From NCBI GenBank assembly GCA_002479715.1, contig DLOT01000053.1, forward strand, positions 829 through 16,147: a stretch of 15,319 nt of DNA, written 5' to 3'. The stretch comes from Ruminococcus sp. UBA7477 (GTDB lineage Bacteria; Bacillota; Clostridia; Oscillospirales; Ruminococcaceae). A program made the translations under genes and the position numbers. The number at the start of each line of letters is the position of its first letter. The stretch's first letter is position 1. This document shows positions 1 to 6,898 of the stretch, piece by piece. The notes beneath the pieces were generated by a model, which did not search any database, was not told the origin of the DNA, and saw nothing but the letters and a program-made list of their open reading frames with translations.

Positions 1-33
1 AGGGCCGCCGCCGACAACAATTATATCATACAT
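1..33 (-). CDS. FAD-dependent oxidoreductase, probable thioredoxin reductase (N-terminus only)
   Basis: Only the first 11 codons are in the window, running off its left edge. They read MYDIIVVGGGP, which is the beta strand and glycine-rich turn (GGGP, part of GxGxxG/A) of an FAD-binding Rossmann fold as found at the very start of thioredoxin reductases and related flavoproteins. The ATG lies only 5 bases after the nrdD stop codon, so the gene is almost certainly co-transcribed with nrdG-nrdD. Because NrdD carries a fused redoxin domain with a CPNC motif, a thioredoxin-reductase role is the natural reading, but that is inferred from context. Eleven residues cannot separate TrxB from other members of this flavoprotein family. 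Confidence 0.7.
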   Translation of the reverse strand, partial: MYDIIVVGGGP

Positions 34-38
34 ATCAG

Positions 39-2429
39 TTATACCGCCTGCTTGGCTTTGTCAAGATATCCCTTAACAGCGCCCGCGCCCGCAAACTTCT
101 CTGCCCTGCCGTCTGTTACGACTACAAGGGTCGGTGCCTGTTTGATGCCGAGGGCCGTTGCAAGCTCGGCATTTTCGGTTGCAAGAAGCTTTGTGTATTC
201 ATAGCCTGCCTTGTCAAGCATAGCGCAAGCGATCTTGCAGTTGGGGCAGGTAGCCGATACAAACAGGTAGCTGCCGTCGCTCAAAGAAACCGTATCGTCC
301 TTCTTTTCCTCACAATGCTCGCACTTGCAGTTATGCTCTTTCGTTCCTGCCAAAACTCCGCCGTCGATGATATACTCCCTGCGTTCCTTATACTCCTGGC
401 TCTTTCCTGCGTTCCAGTTTCCTACAGGTCTGTAATAGCCTGTGATACGGCTGTAAACCTCTGTGGTTTCGCCGCACTCGGGGCAGGTGAACTGCTCGCC
501 GACAAGATATCCGTGGTTCTTGCATACGGAATATGTCGGGGACATGGTGTAATAAGGCAGCTTGTAATTCTCAGCGATCTTCTTAACAAGATTTGCAGCA
601 GCCTTCCAGCTTGGCAGCTTTTCTCCGAGGAACGCATGGAATACGGTTCCGGAAGTGTAGAGTGTCTGAAGCTCATCCTGAATATCGAGAGCCGAGAAAA
701 TATCATCGGTATAGCCGACAGGCAGGTGGCTTGAATTAGTGTAGTAAGGAACATCTGATTTCTCGGAGGCTGTGATTATGTCAGGATACTGCTCAACATC
801 GTGCTTGGCAAGTCTGTAGGAGGTAGACTCGGCAGGTGTAGCCTCAAGATTATAGAGGTCGCCGTACTTCTCCTGATAGTCGGACAGTCTTTCACGCATA
901 TGGTTCAATACTGCCTTTGTGAACTCCTGCGACTTTTCATGAGTCAGATCCTCGCCGATCCACTTTGCATTGAGACAGGCTTCATTCATACCCACAAGGC
1001 CGATCGTTGAGAAGTGATTTGCAAAGGTTCCGAGATAATGCTTGGTGTAGGGGTAAAGTCCCTCGTCAAGAAGCTTGGTGATAACATCTCTCTTGATCTT
1101 CAGGGAACGAGCCGAAATGTCCATCATCTTGTCAAGGCGGCTGTAAAACTCCTCCTCATTTTCGGAAAGGTATGCTATTCTGGGCATATTGATCGTTACA
1201 ACGCCTACCGAGCCTGTGCTTTCGCCGCTGCCGAAGAAACCGCCGGACTTTTTGCGAAGCTCGCGGAGATCCAGACGAAGTCTGCAGCACATACTTCTTA
1301 CATCACTCGGCTCCATATCGCTGTTGATGTAGTTTGAGAAATACGGAGTTCCGTACTTTGCGGTCATCTCGAAAAGGAGCTTGTTGTTCTCTGTTTCGGA
1401 CCAGTCAAAGTCTCTTGTTATCGAGTATGTCGGGATAGGATACTGGAAGCCTCTTCCGTTGGCGTCGCCCTCTATCATGATCTCTATGAATGCCTTATTT
1501 ACCAGACGCATTTCCTCAACACAATCGCCGTATGTGAAATCCATTTCCTTGCCTCCGACTATAGCGGGAAGGTTTGCAAGGTCAGCCGGAACGGTCCAGT
1601 CGAGAGTGATGTTAGAGAAAGGAGCCTGTGTTCCCCATCTTGAAGGAGTATTAACTCCGTATACAAACGACTGTATGCACTGCTTTACCTCGTGGTAGGA
1701 AAGGTTGTCTACCTTTACAAAAGGAGCAAGATATGTGTCGAATGACGAAAACGCCTGTGCACCAGCCCACTCGTTCTGCATAATGCCGAGGAAGTTTACC
1801 ATCTGATTGCAGAGTGTTGAAAGGTGGCTCGCAGGGGAAGATGTTGTCTTTCCGGGAACTCCTCCGAGACCCTCCTTTATCAGCTGCTTAAGGCTCCAGC
1901 CTGCGCAGTAGCCGGTGAGCATAGAAAGGTCATGAATATGAATATCGCAGTTCCTGTGCGCGTTGCTGATCTCCTGATCGTAGACTTCGGACAGCCAGTA
2001 ATTGGCTGTGATAGCTCCCGAGTTTGAAAGAATGAGTCCGCCGACCGAATAGGTAACTGTAGAATTTTCTTTAACTCTCCAGTCCAGAACGTTAACGTAG
2101 TTGTTGACGGTTTCCTTGTAGTCGAGATAGGTATTCTTCAGGTTACGCAGCTTTTCTCTCTGCTTTCTATAGAGAATATAAGCCTTTGCAACGCTTTCGT
2201 ATCCTCCCTGAATAAGAACCGACTCAACGCTGTCCTGAATATCCTCAACGGCGATGTAGCCGTCCTTGATTTTGGGCAGGAAGTTTGCAGTAACCTTCAG
2301 AGCCAGAAAGTCGATGATATTATCCGTGTAATCTGTTTCGGTTGCCTCAAAGGCCTTTTTCATAGCGTTAGCTATCTTTGTGATGTCAAACTGTGCGGTC
2401 TTGCCGTCTCTCTTAATGATCTGATACAT
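39..2429 (-). CDS. nrdD: Anaerobic (class III) ribonucleoside-triphosphate reductase with fused C-terminal redoxin domain
   Basis: Reduces ribonucleoside triphosphates to deoxyribonucleotides by glycyl-radical chemistry under anoxic conditions. From the ATG at 2429 the protein has 796 residues: an N-terminal ATP-cone (about 1-95) for allosteric control; the catalytic barrel with candidate active-site cysteines C175 and C381/C382 (SMCCRLRLD); a zinc-binding set C636, H639, C649, C652; and the glycyl radical loop RITGYYRP with Gly664. After this come a Cys-rich linker (CKCEHC, 701-706) and a thioredoxin/glutaredoxin-like domain (about 719-796) with a CPNC redox motif at 728-731. That extra domain is absent from formate-using NrdD such as the E. 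coli enzyme. The open frame extends upstream to 2621, but this runs into nrdG. The ATG at 2429 has a purine-rich GGGG about 7 bases upstream and gives a normal ATP-cone start; an ATG at 2441 is the alternative. It follows nrdG by 32 bases. Confidence 0.95.
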   Translation of the reverse strand: MYQIIKRDGKTAQFDITKIANAMKKAFEATETDYTDNIIDFLALKVTANFLPKIKDGYIAVEDIQDSVESVLIQGGYESVAKAYILYRKQREKLRNLKNTYLDYKETVNNYVNVLDWRVKENSTVTYSVGGLILSNSGAITANYWLSEVYDQEISNAHRNCDIHIHDLSMLTGYCAGWSLKQLIKEGLGGVPGKTTSSPASHLSTLCNQMVNFLGIMQNEWAGAQAFSSFDTYLAPFVKVDNLSYHEVKQCIQSFVYGVNTPSRWGTQAPFSNITLDWTVPADLANLPAIVGGKEMDFTYGDCVEEMRLVNKAFIEIMIEGDANGRGFQYPIPTYSITRDFDWSETENNKLLFEMTAKYGTPYFSNYINSDMEPSDVRSMCCRLRLDLRELRKKSGGFFGSGESTGSVGVVTINMPRIAYLSENEEEFYSRLDKMMDISARSLKIKRDVITKLLDEGLYPYTKHYLGTFANHFSTIGLVGMNEACLNAKWIGEDLTHEKSQEFTKAVLNHMRERLSDYQEKYGDLYNLEATPAESTSYRLAKHDVEQYPDIITASEKSDVPYYTNSSHLPVGYTDDIFSALDIQDELQTLYTSGTVFHAFLGEKLPSWKAAANLVKKIAENYKLPYYTMSPTYSVCKNHGYLVGEQFTCPECGETTEVYSRITGYYRPVGNWNAGKSQEYKERREYIIDGGVLAGTKEHNCKCEHCEEKKDDTVSLSDGSYLFVSATCPNCKIACAMLDKAGYEYTKLLATENAELATALGIKQAPTLVVVTDGRAEKFAGAGAVKGYLDKAKQAV

Positions 2430-2461
2430 TTTAATCCCCATTCCTTTATAATATATTTTTA

Positions 2462-3154
2462 TTACAGACCTCTCAGTCCTGCCGTTTTTACGAGCGGCGA
2501 AACCTCGTTTAAAAGCTCCTGCATCTCTTCCTTTGTAAATTCGGAAAGCCCGAAAGGAGAAAGAATATCGTCTGAGGCCTTGTACTGCTGAAGGTAGTAC
2601 CTCTCTGCCCCGGAGATCCACTCAGCCAAGGAAAGCAGGCTTTCCTTTGTGTGTATCCCTTTGACGACCGTTGTCCGAAACTCATAGTCTACCTCGCCGC
2701 TCAGCAGAAAATCCTTCGATTCCTCCACCGCACTGATATCAAGCTTGGCGATCCCAACGGCTCTGCCGTATTCCTCGGGAGAATTTTTGATATCCATGGC
2801 GACATAATCTATGAGCTTTTCTTTTGCAAGCTTTTTCAAAACCGCAGGGCTTGTTCCGTTGGTGTCGAGCTTAACAAGATATCCAAGAGCCTTGATCTTA
2901 GCGATAAGCTTGTCGATATCTCTGTTGAGCAGCGGCTCACCTCCTGTGACTACCACGCCCTCCAGGATCCCCTGCCGCTTTTTTAAAAACGAAAGCAGCT
3001 CGTCCTCGTCGATAAGGCTCTCTGCCGTCCCGTTAACAAGTGACGCATTATGGCAGAACGGACACTTGAAATTGCAGCCGACGGTAAAAACGGTACAGGC
3101 GACAATGCCGGGATAATCCAGTAGGGTCAGCTTCTGCAAGCCCGCCAGCTTCAT
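2462..3154 (-). CDS. nrdG: Anaerobic ribonucleoside-triphosphate reductase activating protein (radical SAM)
   Basis: Radical SAM activase that uses a 4Fe-4S cluster and S-adenosylmethionine to abstract hydrogen from the NrdD glycine and generate its radical. The 230-residue product has the cluster-binding CX3CX2C motif at C27, C31 and C34 (CNFKCPFC) close to the N-terminus and the SAM-contacting GGEP at 71-74. The start MKLAGLQKLTLLDYPG is typical of the longer NrdG-like activases (the 'NrdG2' type, about 220-230 residues) rather than the roughly 155-residue E. coli NrdG. It is first in the operon, ahead of nrdD, the reverse of the E. coli order. The ATG at 3154 sits about 11 bases after a GAGGG ribosome binding site; an overlapping ATG 4 bases upstream is out of frame. 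Transcription starts from the promoter at 3190-3218 with NrdR-like boxes around it. Confidence 0.93.
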   Translation of the reverse strand: MKLAGLQKLTLLDYPGIVACTVFTVGCNFKCPFCHNASLVNGTAESLIDEDELLSFLKKRQGILEGVVVTGGEPLLNRDIDKLIAKIKALGYLVKLDTNGTSPAVLKKLAKEKLIDYVAMDIKNSPEEYGRAVGIAKLDISAVEESKDFLLSGEVDYEFRTTVVKGIHTKESLLSLAEWISGAERYYLQQYKASDDILSPFGLSEFTKEEMQELLNEVSPLVKTAGLRGL

Positions 3155-3189
3155 TCATTCCACATCCCTCGTTTTGAGTTTGTGATACA

Positions 3190-3218
3190 AGTATAGCATA
3201 TATCGAGGCTGATGTCAA
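3190..3218 (-). promoter_or_regulatory. SigA-type promoter of the nrdG-nrdD operon
   Basis: On the minus strand there is a perfect -35 TTGACA (3213-3218), a 17-base spacer and a -10 TATACT (3190-3195). The spacer ends in TGC, which makes an extended -10 (TGnTATACT). Predicted transcription start is about 3183, leaving a leader of about 30 bases before the nrdG ATG at 3154. This is about as close to the vegetative consensus as promoters get, which fits a unit held down by a repressor. Confidence 0.85.
3193..3208 (-). promoter_or_regulatory. Possible second, degenerate NrdR box over the -10/spacer
   Basis: This stretch keeps the central ATATAT core (3198-3203) and matches about 10 of 16 NrdR consensus positions. 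Its centre lies 33 bp from the centre of the good box at 3226-3241, close to the 31-32 bp spacing normal for NrdR box pairs, and it covers the spacer and part of the -10. On sequence alone it is weak; the spacing and its place on the promoter are what make it credible. Confidence 0.4.
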
Positions 3219-3225
3219 CACTCAG

Positions 3226-3241
3226 GCACAATATATTGTAT
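3226..3241 (-). promoter_or_regulatory. NrdR box (near-consensus)
   Basis: The 16-mer GCACAATATATTGTAT matches the palindromic NrdR consensus (ACACWATATATWGTGT) at 14 of 16 positions, including the whole central block CAATATATTG. It lies just upstream of the -35 of the nrdG promoter. NrdR is the ATP/dATP-sensing repressor of ribonucleotide reductase genes and usually binds two boxes about three helical turns apart. The consensus is from memory of the family. Confidence 0.75.
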
Positions 3242-3370
3242 GTAAAATTTTCGCGCCCTATTTTGTGCATTTTAACGAACGCATCTTTGGGCAGACTTTT
3301 CATCACCTGCACTCCCCTCAACATCAGCATTTTCCGCGCATTAACAATCTACTGCCCCCAGATAAAGTGA

Positions 3371-3403
3371 AACAAAGGCACACGGACCTAAAGTCTGTGT
3401 GCC
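3371..3403 (-). terminator. Rho-independent terminator of the chemotaxis operon
   Basis: Read on the minus strand, GGCACACAGAC, a 5-base loop and GTCCGTGTGCC form an 11-bp stem with one G-U pair, followed directly by TTTGTTT. It starts 7 bases after the DUF4236 gene stop codon and so closes the transcript that begins at cheA. The remaining 128 bases between it and the NrdR-box region (3243-3370) hold nothing I can identify. Confidence 0.85.
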
Positions 3404-3410
3404 CCCGGGA

Positions 3411-4031
3411 TTATTCTGATACGCTGACTGTGACGCCGTTTGATTTTTCACCGTTATAAGTGATCTTTACCGAAGCCGTTCCTGTCTCCAAGCCGGTAAC
3501 AGTGAAATGCACCGTTTCGCTGTATGCCTTTTTAAGCTCTACCTTAACAGCTGCGTCGTTGTCGACATCTATTTCAAAATCCGAAGCATCTGCATTTTCA
3601 AGCTTATCCGCTCCCTCAACATCCAGAATGATCGTTTCCGTACCGCCGACAGAAACCGCATATTCCTCCTTGCGCCATGAAAGACCACCCGACTTGTCGG
3701 AGCCGCTGCCGACGCCGAAGTATTTGCAAACGGCGATTATCACAAAAACGATCGCCACAGCCGAGCAGATCACAGAAACAACGGTTTTTGCAGTCTTGCT
3801 GCGTTTTCTCTGCGCGGCTGTCTGTTTTTTCTTTTTACGGCTCGTTCCGCCGCTGGTCATAGTATATGAAAGACCTGTTCCCGGCAGACCTATAGTCGTT
3901 GTCCGCCTGCCCGAGGTACTTACCGTATGCCGTATCCCCTTTTTACCGACCGATACGCTTGCGCTGTTCTTATTTATATTCAGCTTTGTGTTGTCGTCAA
4001 TTTTAACACTTTTATGGAAGTTCAGTCCCAT
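3411..4031 (-). CDS. DUF4236 domain membrane protein with C-terminal Ig-like domain
   Basis: Function unknown. The 206-residue product begins with a DUF4236-like module (about 1-58: MGLNFHKSVKI, then SVSVGKKGIRHTVSTSGRRTT and GLPGTGLSYT), a small beta-rich domain of unknown role found at protein N-termini. A very basic stretch (RKKKK, RKRSK, 65-79) precedes a single membrane span at about 83-105. The remaining 100 residues are acidic and beta-rich (EYAVSVGGTETIILDVEG, then ASVKITYNGEKSNGVTVSVS) and resemble a bacterial Ig-like (Big) fold. The positive-inside rule puts DUF4236 in the cytoplasm and the Ig-like part outside. The start has a perfect GGAGG 6 bases upstream. It lies 15 bases after the cheW-like gene and is the last gene before the terminator, so it is co-transcribed with the chemotaxis genes; whether it takes part in chemotaxis is open. 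Confidence 0.8.
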   Translation of the reverse strand: MGLNFHKSVKIDDNTKLNINKNSASVSVGKKGIRHTVSTSGRRTTTIGLPGTGLSYTMTSGGTSRKKKKQTAAQRKRSKTAKTVVSVICSAVAIVFVIIAVCKYFGVGSGSDKSGGLSWRKEEYAVSVGGTETIILDVEGADKLENADASDFEIDVDNDAAVKVELKKAYSETVHFTVTGLETGTASVKITYNGEKSNGVTVSVSE

Positions 4032-4046
4032 TTATATCCTCCGAAA

Positions 4047-4583
4047 TCACAAATTGATCTTTATACTGTCACCTTCGCCGCCGAAAAGAGTTTCACGCTC
4101 TGTCAGTGAGTACATAAGCTTGGGGCTTATTATATAACACATACTGCCGCTGGAGCGCATAAACATTCCCGTGACATATCTGGTATACGCCTCGTCATTG
4201 AGCTTTACGCTCGGATTAATGTCTGCTTCCTTTGTATCACGAAAGCGGCTTACACTGTCGACCATGAGTCCCACTCTCATGTCGCCGTCTTTTGCCACAA
4301 CAATGACACTTCTCTCTCCCTTTGTCCGGGGAGGAAAACCGAACCGGCGGCGTGCGTCGATTATCGGCACGCTTTTTTCGTCTATCATTGCAAATCCCGG
4401 CGCATAGCTCGGAAACTCCGGAACCGGAAAGATCTCATCAGCCGAAGCGATCTCTATTATATCATCGAAAAGCACGGCGAAATCTCTTCCGCCGACTGTT
4501 GTCATAAGCATTCTGACAGTAGGGACAGTCTCCGCCTGCTCCTCGACCTCATCATAGTCCATATAATTATTTGTTATTTTCAT
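4047..4583 (-). CDS. CheW-like protein (divergent second copy)
   Basis: CheW-domain protein that would couple CheA to chemoreceptors or compete with the main CheW. The 178-residue product has an acidic N-terminal extension of about 20 residues, then the CheW fold: FAVLFDDIIEI near 35-45, VPIIDARRRFG at 72-82, VIVVAKDGDMRVGLMVDSV at 93-111 and a C-terminal GMFMRSSGSMCYIIS. The usual NLRGxxxPVIDL signature is altered: IDEK stands in place of NLRG before VPIID, so receptor or kinase contacts may differ. It overlaps the end of cheB. A GTG at 4589 is possible, but the ATG at 4583 has AAGGT 8 bases upstream and is preferred. It is followed after 15 bases by the DUF4236 gene. Confidence 0.85.
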   Translation of the reverse strand: MKITNNYMDYDEVEEQAETVPTVRMLMTTVGGRDFAVLFDDIIEIASADEIFPVPEFPSYAPGFAMIDEKSVPIIDARRRFGFPPRTKGERSVIVVAKDGDMRVGLMVDSVSRFRDTKEADINPSVKLNDEAYTRYVTGMFMRSSGSMCYIISPKLMYSLTERETLFGGEGDSIKINL

Positions 4584-5619
4584 ATTCACCGACCTTCAAT
4601 CTGGCGTTGACCTCGTCCGCGATCTTTTCAAGCGGAAGCTGCTTGATGACCGCCCCGTTCTCCATAGCGACCTGCGGCATACCGTATACTACACAGCTTT
4701 CCTTATCCTGTCCGATAGTATATCCGCCGCTGTCACGGATATGTTTTAATCCGGCAGCTCCGTCGCTGCCCATTCCCGTCAGCAAAACGGCTATCGCAGC
4801 GCTTTTTGCACAAGCAGCGACGCTTTCAAAAAGCACATCCACCGACGGACAATGACCCGATACCTTCTCTCCTGAGTGAGATGTTACGAAATAACCCTTA
4901 TCATCGCGGAAAACGCGCATATGCTTCTTTCCTGCCGCAACTATTACGCTTCCCCGCTTAAGATAAGTTCCGTGCCGCGCCTCCTCGACCTCAAGCTCCG
5001 GGAATTGCTGATAGAGCCTTTGGGCGTATATCGCAGTAAAGCTCTCAGGCATATGAACGACCACCACAACAGGCGGTGTATTTCTGCCGAAGCCCTTGAG
5101 TATTTCGGGAACAGCCTCCGTAGCCCCTGTTGAGCCGCCGATCGCGATGAGTTCATCACTCTGGCTTGCCGTGATATTTTCCGAACAGTGCTTGATAGTG
5201 TAAACTATACTTCCTGAGCGCACCGACTTTGCCGTATTTGCGGTTTTAACACGGCAGTTAAGCTCCTGTGCAAACGCATAAAGCTCGTCGCTGGTCTTTA
5301 TATGAGGCTTTCTTACATAATCGACAGCCCCGGCCTCCAGCGCCGCAAATGCATTGACGGGTGTCGAAGAGCATACTACGACCGGTATGGGGAACTGCGG
5401 AATAAGCTTTTCAAGGAAGGTTATTCCGTTCATCTTAGGCATTTCAATATCCAGCACCATAACGTCCGGCTTATATTCGATTATTTTATCTCTTGCTTCA
5501 TAAGGATCTCCGGCAGAGGCGACGATCTCGATCATATCGTCATGGCTCATCAGCTTAGTGGCTACTTCTCTGAACAGCTTAGAGTCATCGACCAGAAGGA
5601 CCCTGATTTTTCCGTTCAT
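4567..5619 (-). CDS. cheB: Protein-glutamate methylesterase/glutamine deamidase CheB
   Basis: Removes methyl groups from (and deamidates) chemoreceptors, giving sensory adaptation opposite to CheR. The 350-residue protein, almost the E. coli length, has an N-terminal receiver domain with acidic residues D11/D12, phospho-acceptor D57 (VLDIEMPKMNG) and K104 (RKP). After a linker comes the C-terminal methylesterase domain with catalytic S163 (IGGSTGATEAV), H189 (VVHMPESFT) and D286 (LTGMGSDGAAG), all at the expected places. Two in-frame ATGs lie two codons apart. AGGAG is only 2 bases from the first (5625) but 8 bases from the second (5619), so the second is chosen. It lies 17 bases after cheR and overlaps the start of the second cheW-like gene by 17 bases. 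Phosphorylation by the operon's CheA would activate it. Confidence 0.96.
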   Translation of the reverse strand: MNGKIRVLLVDDSKLFREVATKLMSHDDMIEIVASAGDPYEARDKIIEYKPDVMVLDIEMPKMNGITFLEKLIPQFPIPVVVCSSTPVNAFAALEAGAVDYVRKPHIKTSDELYAFAQELNCRVKTANTAKSVRSGSIVYTIKHCSENITASQSDELIAIGGSTGATEAVPEILKGFGRNTPPVVVVVHMPESFTAIYAQRLYQQFPELEVEEARHGTYLKRGSVIVAAGKKHMRVFRDDKGYFVTSHSGEKVSGHCPSVDVLFESVAACAKSAAIAVLLTGMGSDGAAGLKHIRDSGGYTIGQDKESCVVYGMPQVAMENGAVIKQLPLEKIADEVNARLKVGEYENNK

Positions 5620-5636
5620 ATTCATATCTCCTGTGC

Positions 5637-6437
5637 CTACGGCTTTCTGTAGATTGCGGGACGCACCTTGTCAAAACTCGGATTATTGATAAACTCAGTA
5701 TGTCCTATATATAAAAACGCATCGTGGTTCATGTTGTCAAAAAACCTTTGGCAAAGCTTCTCGGTAGTCGGCTCGTCGAAGTATATCATTACATTACGGC
5801 AAAGAATAAGATCGAAGGTCTTTTTAAAGGCTATCGGCTCCATAAGATTGTGATATCTGAAAACGACCTCTTTGCGTATCCGCGGAATGACCTGAAACGT
5901 GCCGTCCGCCAGACGGGTAAAATACTTCTGCTGCCATGCGGCAGGAAGCTGTTTTACAGAATCTGCGCTGAATACTCCTCTTTTTGCCTTATCCAGCGCG
6001 TTCAGCGATATGTCGGTCGCCAATATCTTGCAATCCCACGCGGACTTGCGAAAACCGAAATACTCATCAATAAACATGGCGACATTATAAGGCTCGTTGC
6101 CGTAGGAGCAGCCTGCGCTCCAGATACAGATCTGATGAGTAGTGCTTTCACGCTCTATCTTAGGCAAAAGCTCTTTTACAAGGTGGTCAAAATGGTCGGA
6201 CTCACGGTTGAAATAGGTATGATTGGTCGTCAGCTTATTTATGATGTTGGCGATCTCCATTCCGGTCTTGTCGGAAAACGCGGCATCAAGGAACTCCGTG
6301 AAGCTCTTATATCCGCTCTGCTCGACATAGAATGCAAGCCTGCATTCGACAAGCTGCTGTTTATTGATAAGATCAATACCGTATTTTGACTTGATAAATG
6401 TTGTCAGCCTTGCAAAATCCTTTGCACCTATTTCCAT
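5637..6437 (-). CDS. cheR: Chemotaxis protein methyltransferase CheR
   Basis: SAM-dependent methyltransferase that methylates glutamates of chemoreceptors. The 266-residue product has an N-terminal helical domain (about 1-70), the family motif TTNHTYFNRE (70-79) that leads into the catalytic domain, the SAM-binding loop SAGCSYGNEPY (107-117; more usual is SAGCSTGEEPY), ATDIS (140-144) and LILCRNVMIYF (210-220) followed by YIGHTE. No TPR extension is present. The open frame reaches a TTG at 6488 inside cheW, but the ATG at 6437 starts where CheR proteins normally begin (MEIGAKDFARL) and has a GAGAGGG about 10 bases upstream. It lies 37 bases after cheW and 17 bases before cheB. Confidence 0.95.
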   Translation of the reverse strand: MEIGAKDFARLTTFIKSKYGIDLINKQQLVECRLAFYVEQSGYKSFTEFLDAAFSDKTGMEIANIINKLTTNHTYFNRESDHFDHLVKELLPKIERESTTHQICIWSAGCSYGNEPYNVAMFIDEYFGFRKSAWDCKILATDISLNALDKAKRGVFSADSVKQLPAAWQQKYFTRLADGTFQVIPRIRKEVVFRYHNLMEPIAFKKTFDLILCRNVMIYFDEPTTEKLCQRFFDNMNHDAFLYIGHTEFINNPSFDKVRPAIYRKP

Positions 6438-6474
6438 AAATACTCTACCCTCTCGTGTTTGAAATGCCAAATAT

Positions 6475-6894
6475 TCACGCTTCAACAAGCTCCTCCTGCC
6501 GGATCAGCTTGTAGTAGCCCTCCTCAGTAGTCACAACCGCTCTGACAGTGCTTTTCAGGTCAGGCGTGGGGCTGATCTGTGCAGGGATAACATCAATAAC
6601 ATCTCCGACCCGCCGGACGATAAACCCGACCGCAGTGCTTTGAATGCTGAACACAATAATACAGCTGTGTCTGTCGTATTCCTCCTCACTGACATTGAGT
6701 CTTCTTGCCAGATCTATGACGGGAACTACCTTTCCTCTCAGGTTGATAACGCCCTCGATAAAGCCCGGAAGCATCGGTACAAATGTTATTGGCGGGATCT
6801 CTATTATGTCGGTGATTGCAGATATATCCGCCGCATATTTTTCGCCGCCCGTGACAAAGGTCAGCAAGCGTATGTTTTCAGCCTCTCCTGCCAT
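6475..6894 (-). CDS. cheW: Chemotaxis coupling protein CheW
   Basis: Scaffold protein that links the P5 domain of CheA to chemoreceptors in the sensory array. The 139-residue product is a single CheW domain, with LLTFVTGGEKYAADISAITDIIE at the N-terminus, the canonical NLRGKVVPVIDL at 51-62, and FIVRRVGDVIDV at 91-102. The open frame begins at a TTG at 6930 inside cheA, but the ATG at 6894 has GGGAGG 8 bases upstream and gives a normal CheW length. The start is 4 bases past the cheA stop, so the two are likely translationally coupled. Unlike the second CheW-like gene in the operon it keeps the full signature, so it is the better candidate for the main coupling protein. Confidence 0.95.
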   Translation of the reverse strand: MAGEAENIRLLTFVTGGEKYAADISAITDIIEIPPITFVPMLPGFIEGVINLRGKVVPVIDLARRLNVSEEEYDRHSCIIVFSIQSTAVGFIVRRVGDVIDVIPAQISPTPDLKSTVRAVVTTEEGYYKLIRQEELVEA

Positions 6895-6898
6895 AGCG

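Noticed and set aside
315..1698. Several plus-strand open frames of 67-139 codons over nrdD.
   Set aside because: They lie opposite a well-conserved gene, lack ribosome binding sites and give no recognisable protein; they are shadows of nrdD codon bias.
2430..2621. A longer nrdD starting at 2621, adding 64 residues.
   Set aside because: The extra codons lie inside nrdG in another frame, look like translated antisense-style sequence and precede a normal ATP-cone start at 2429.
3265..3459. A 64-codon plus-strand open frame upstream of nrdG.
   Set aside because: It reads through the che operon terminator hairpin and into the 3' end of the DUF4236 gene, has no ribosome binding site and no recognisable features.
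5724..6389. A 221-codon plus-strand open frame opposite cheR.
   Set aside because: CheR on the other strand has all catalytic motifs; the plus-strand product shows no coherent domain.
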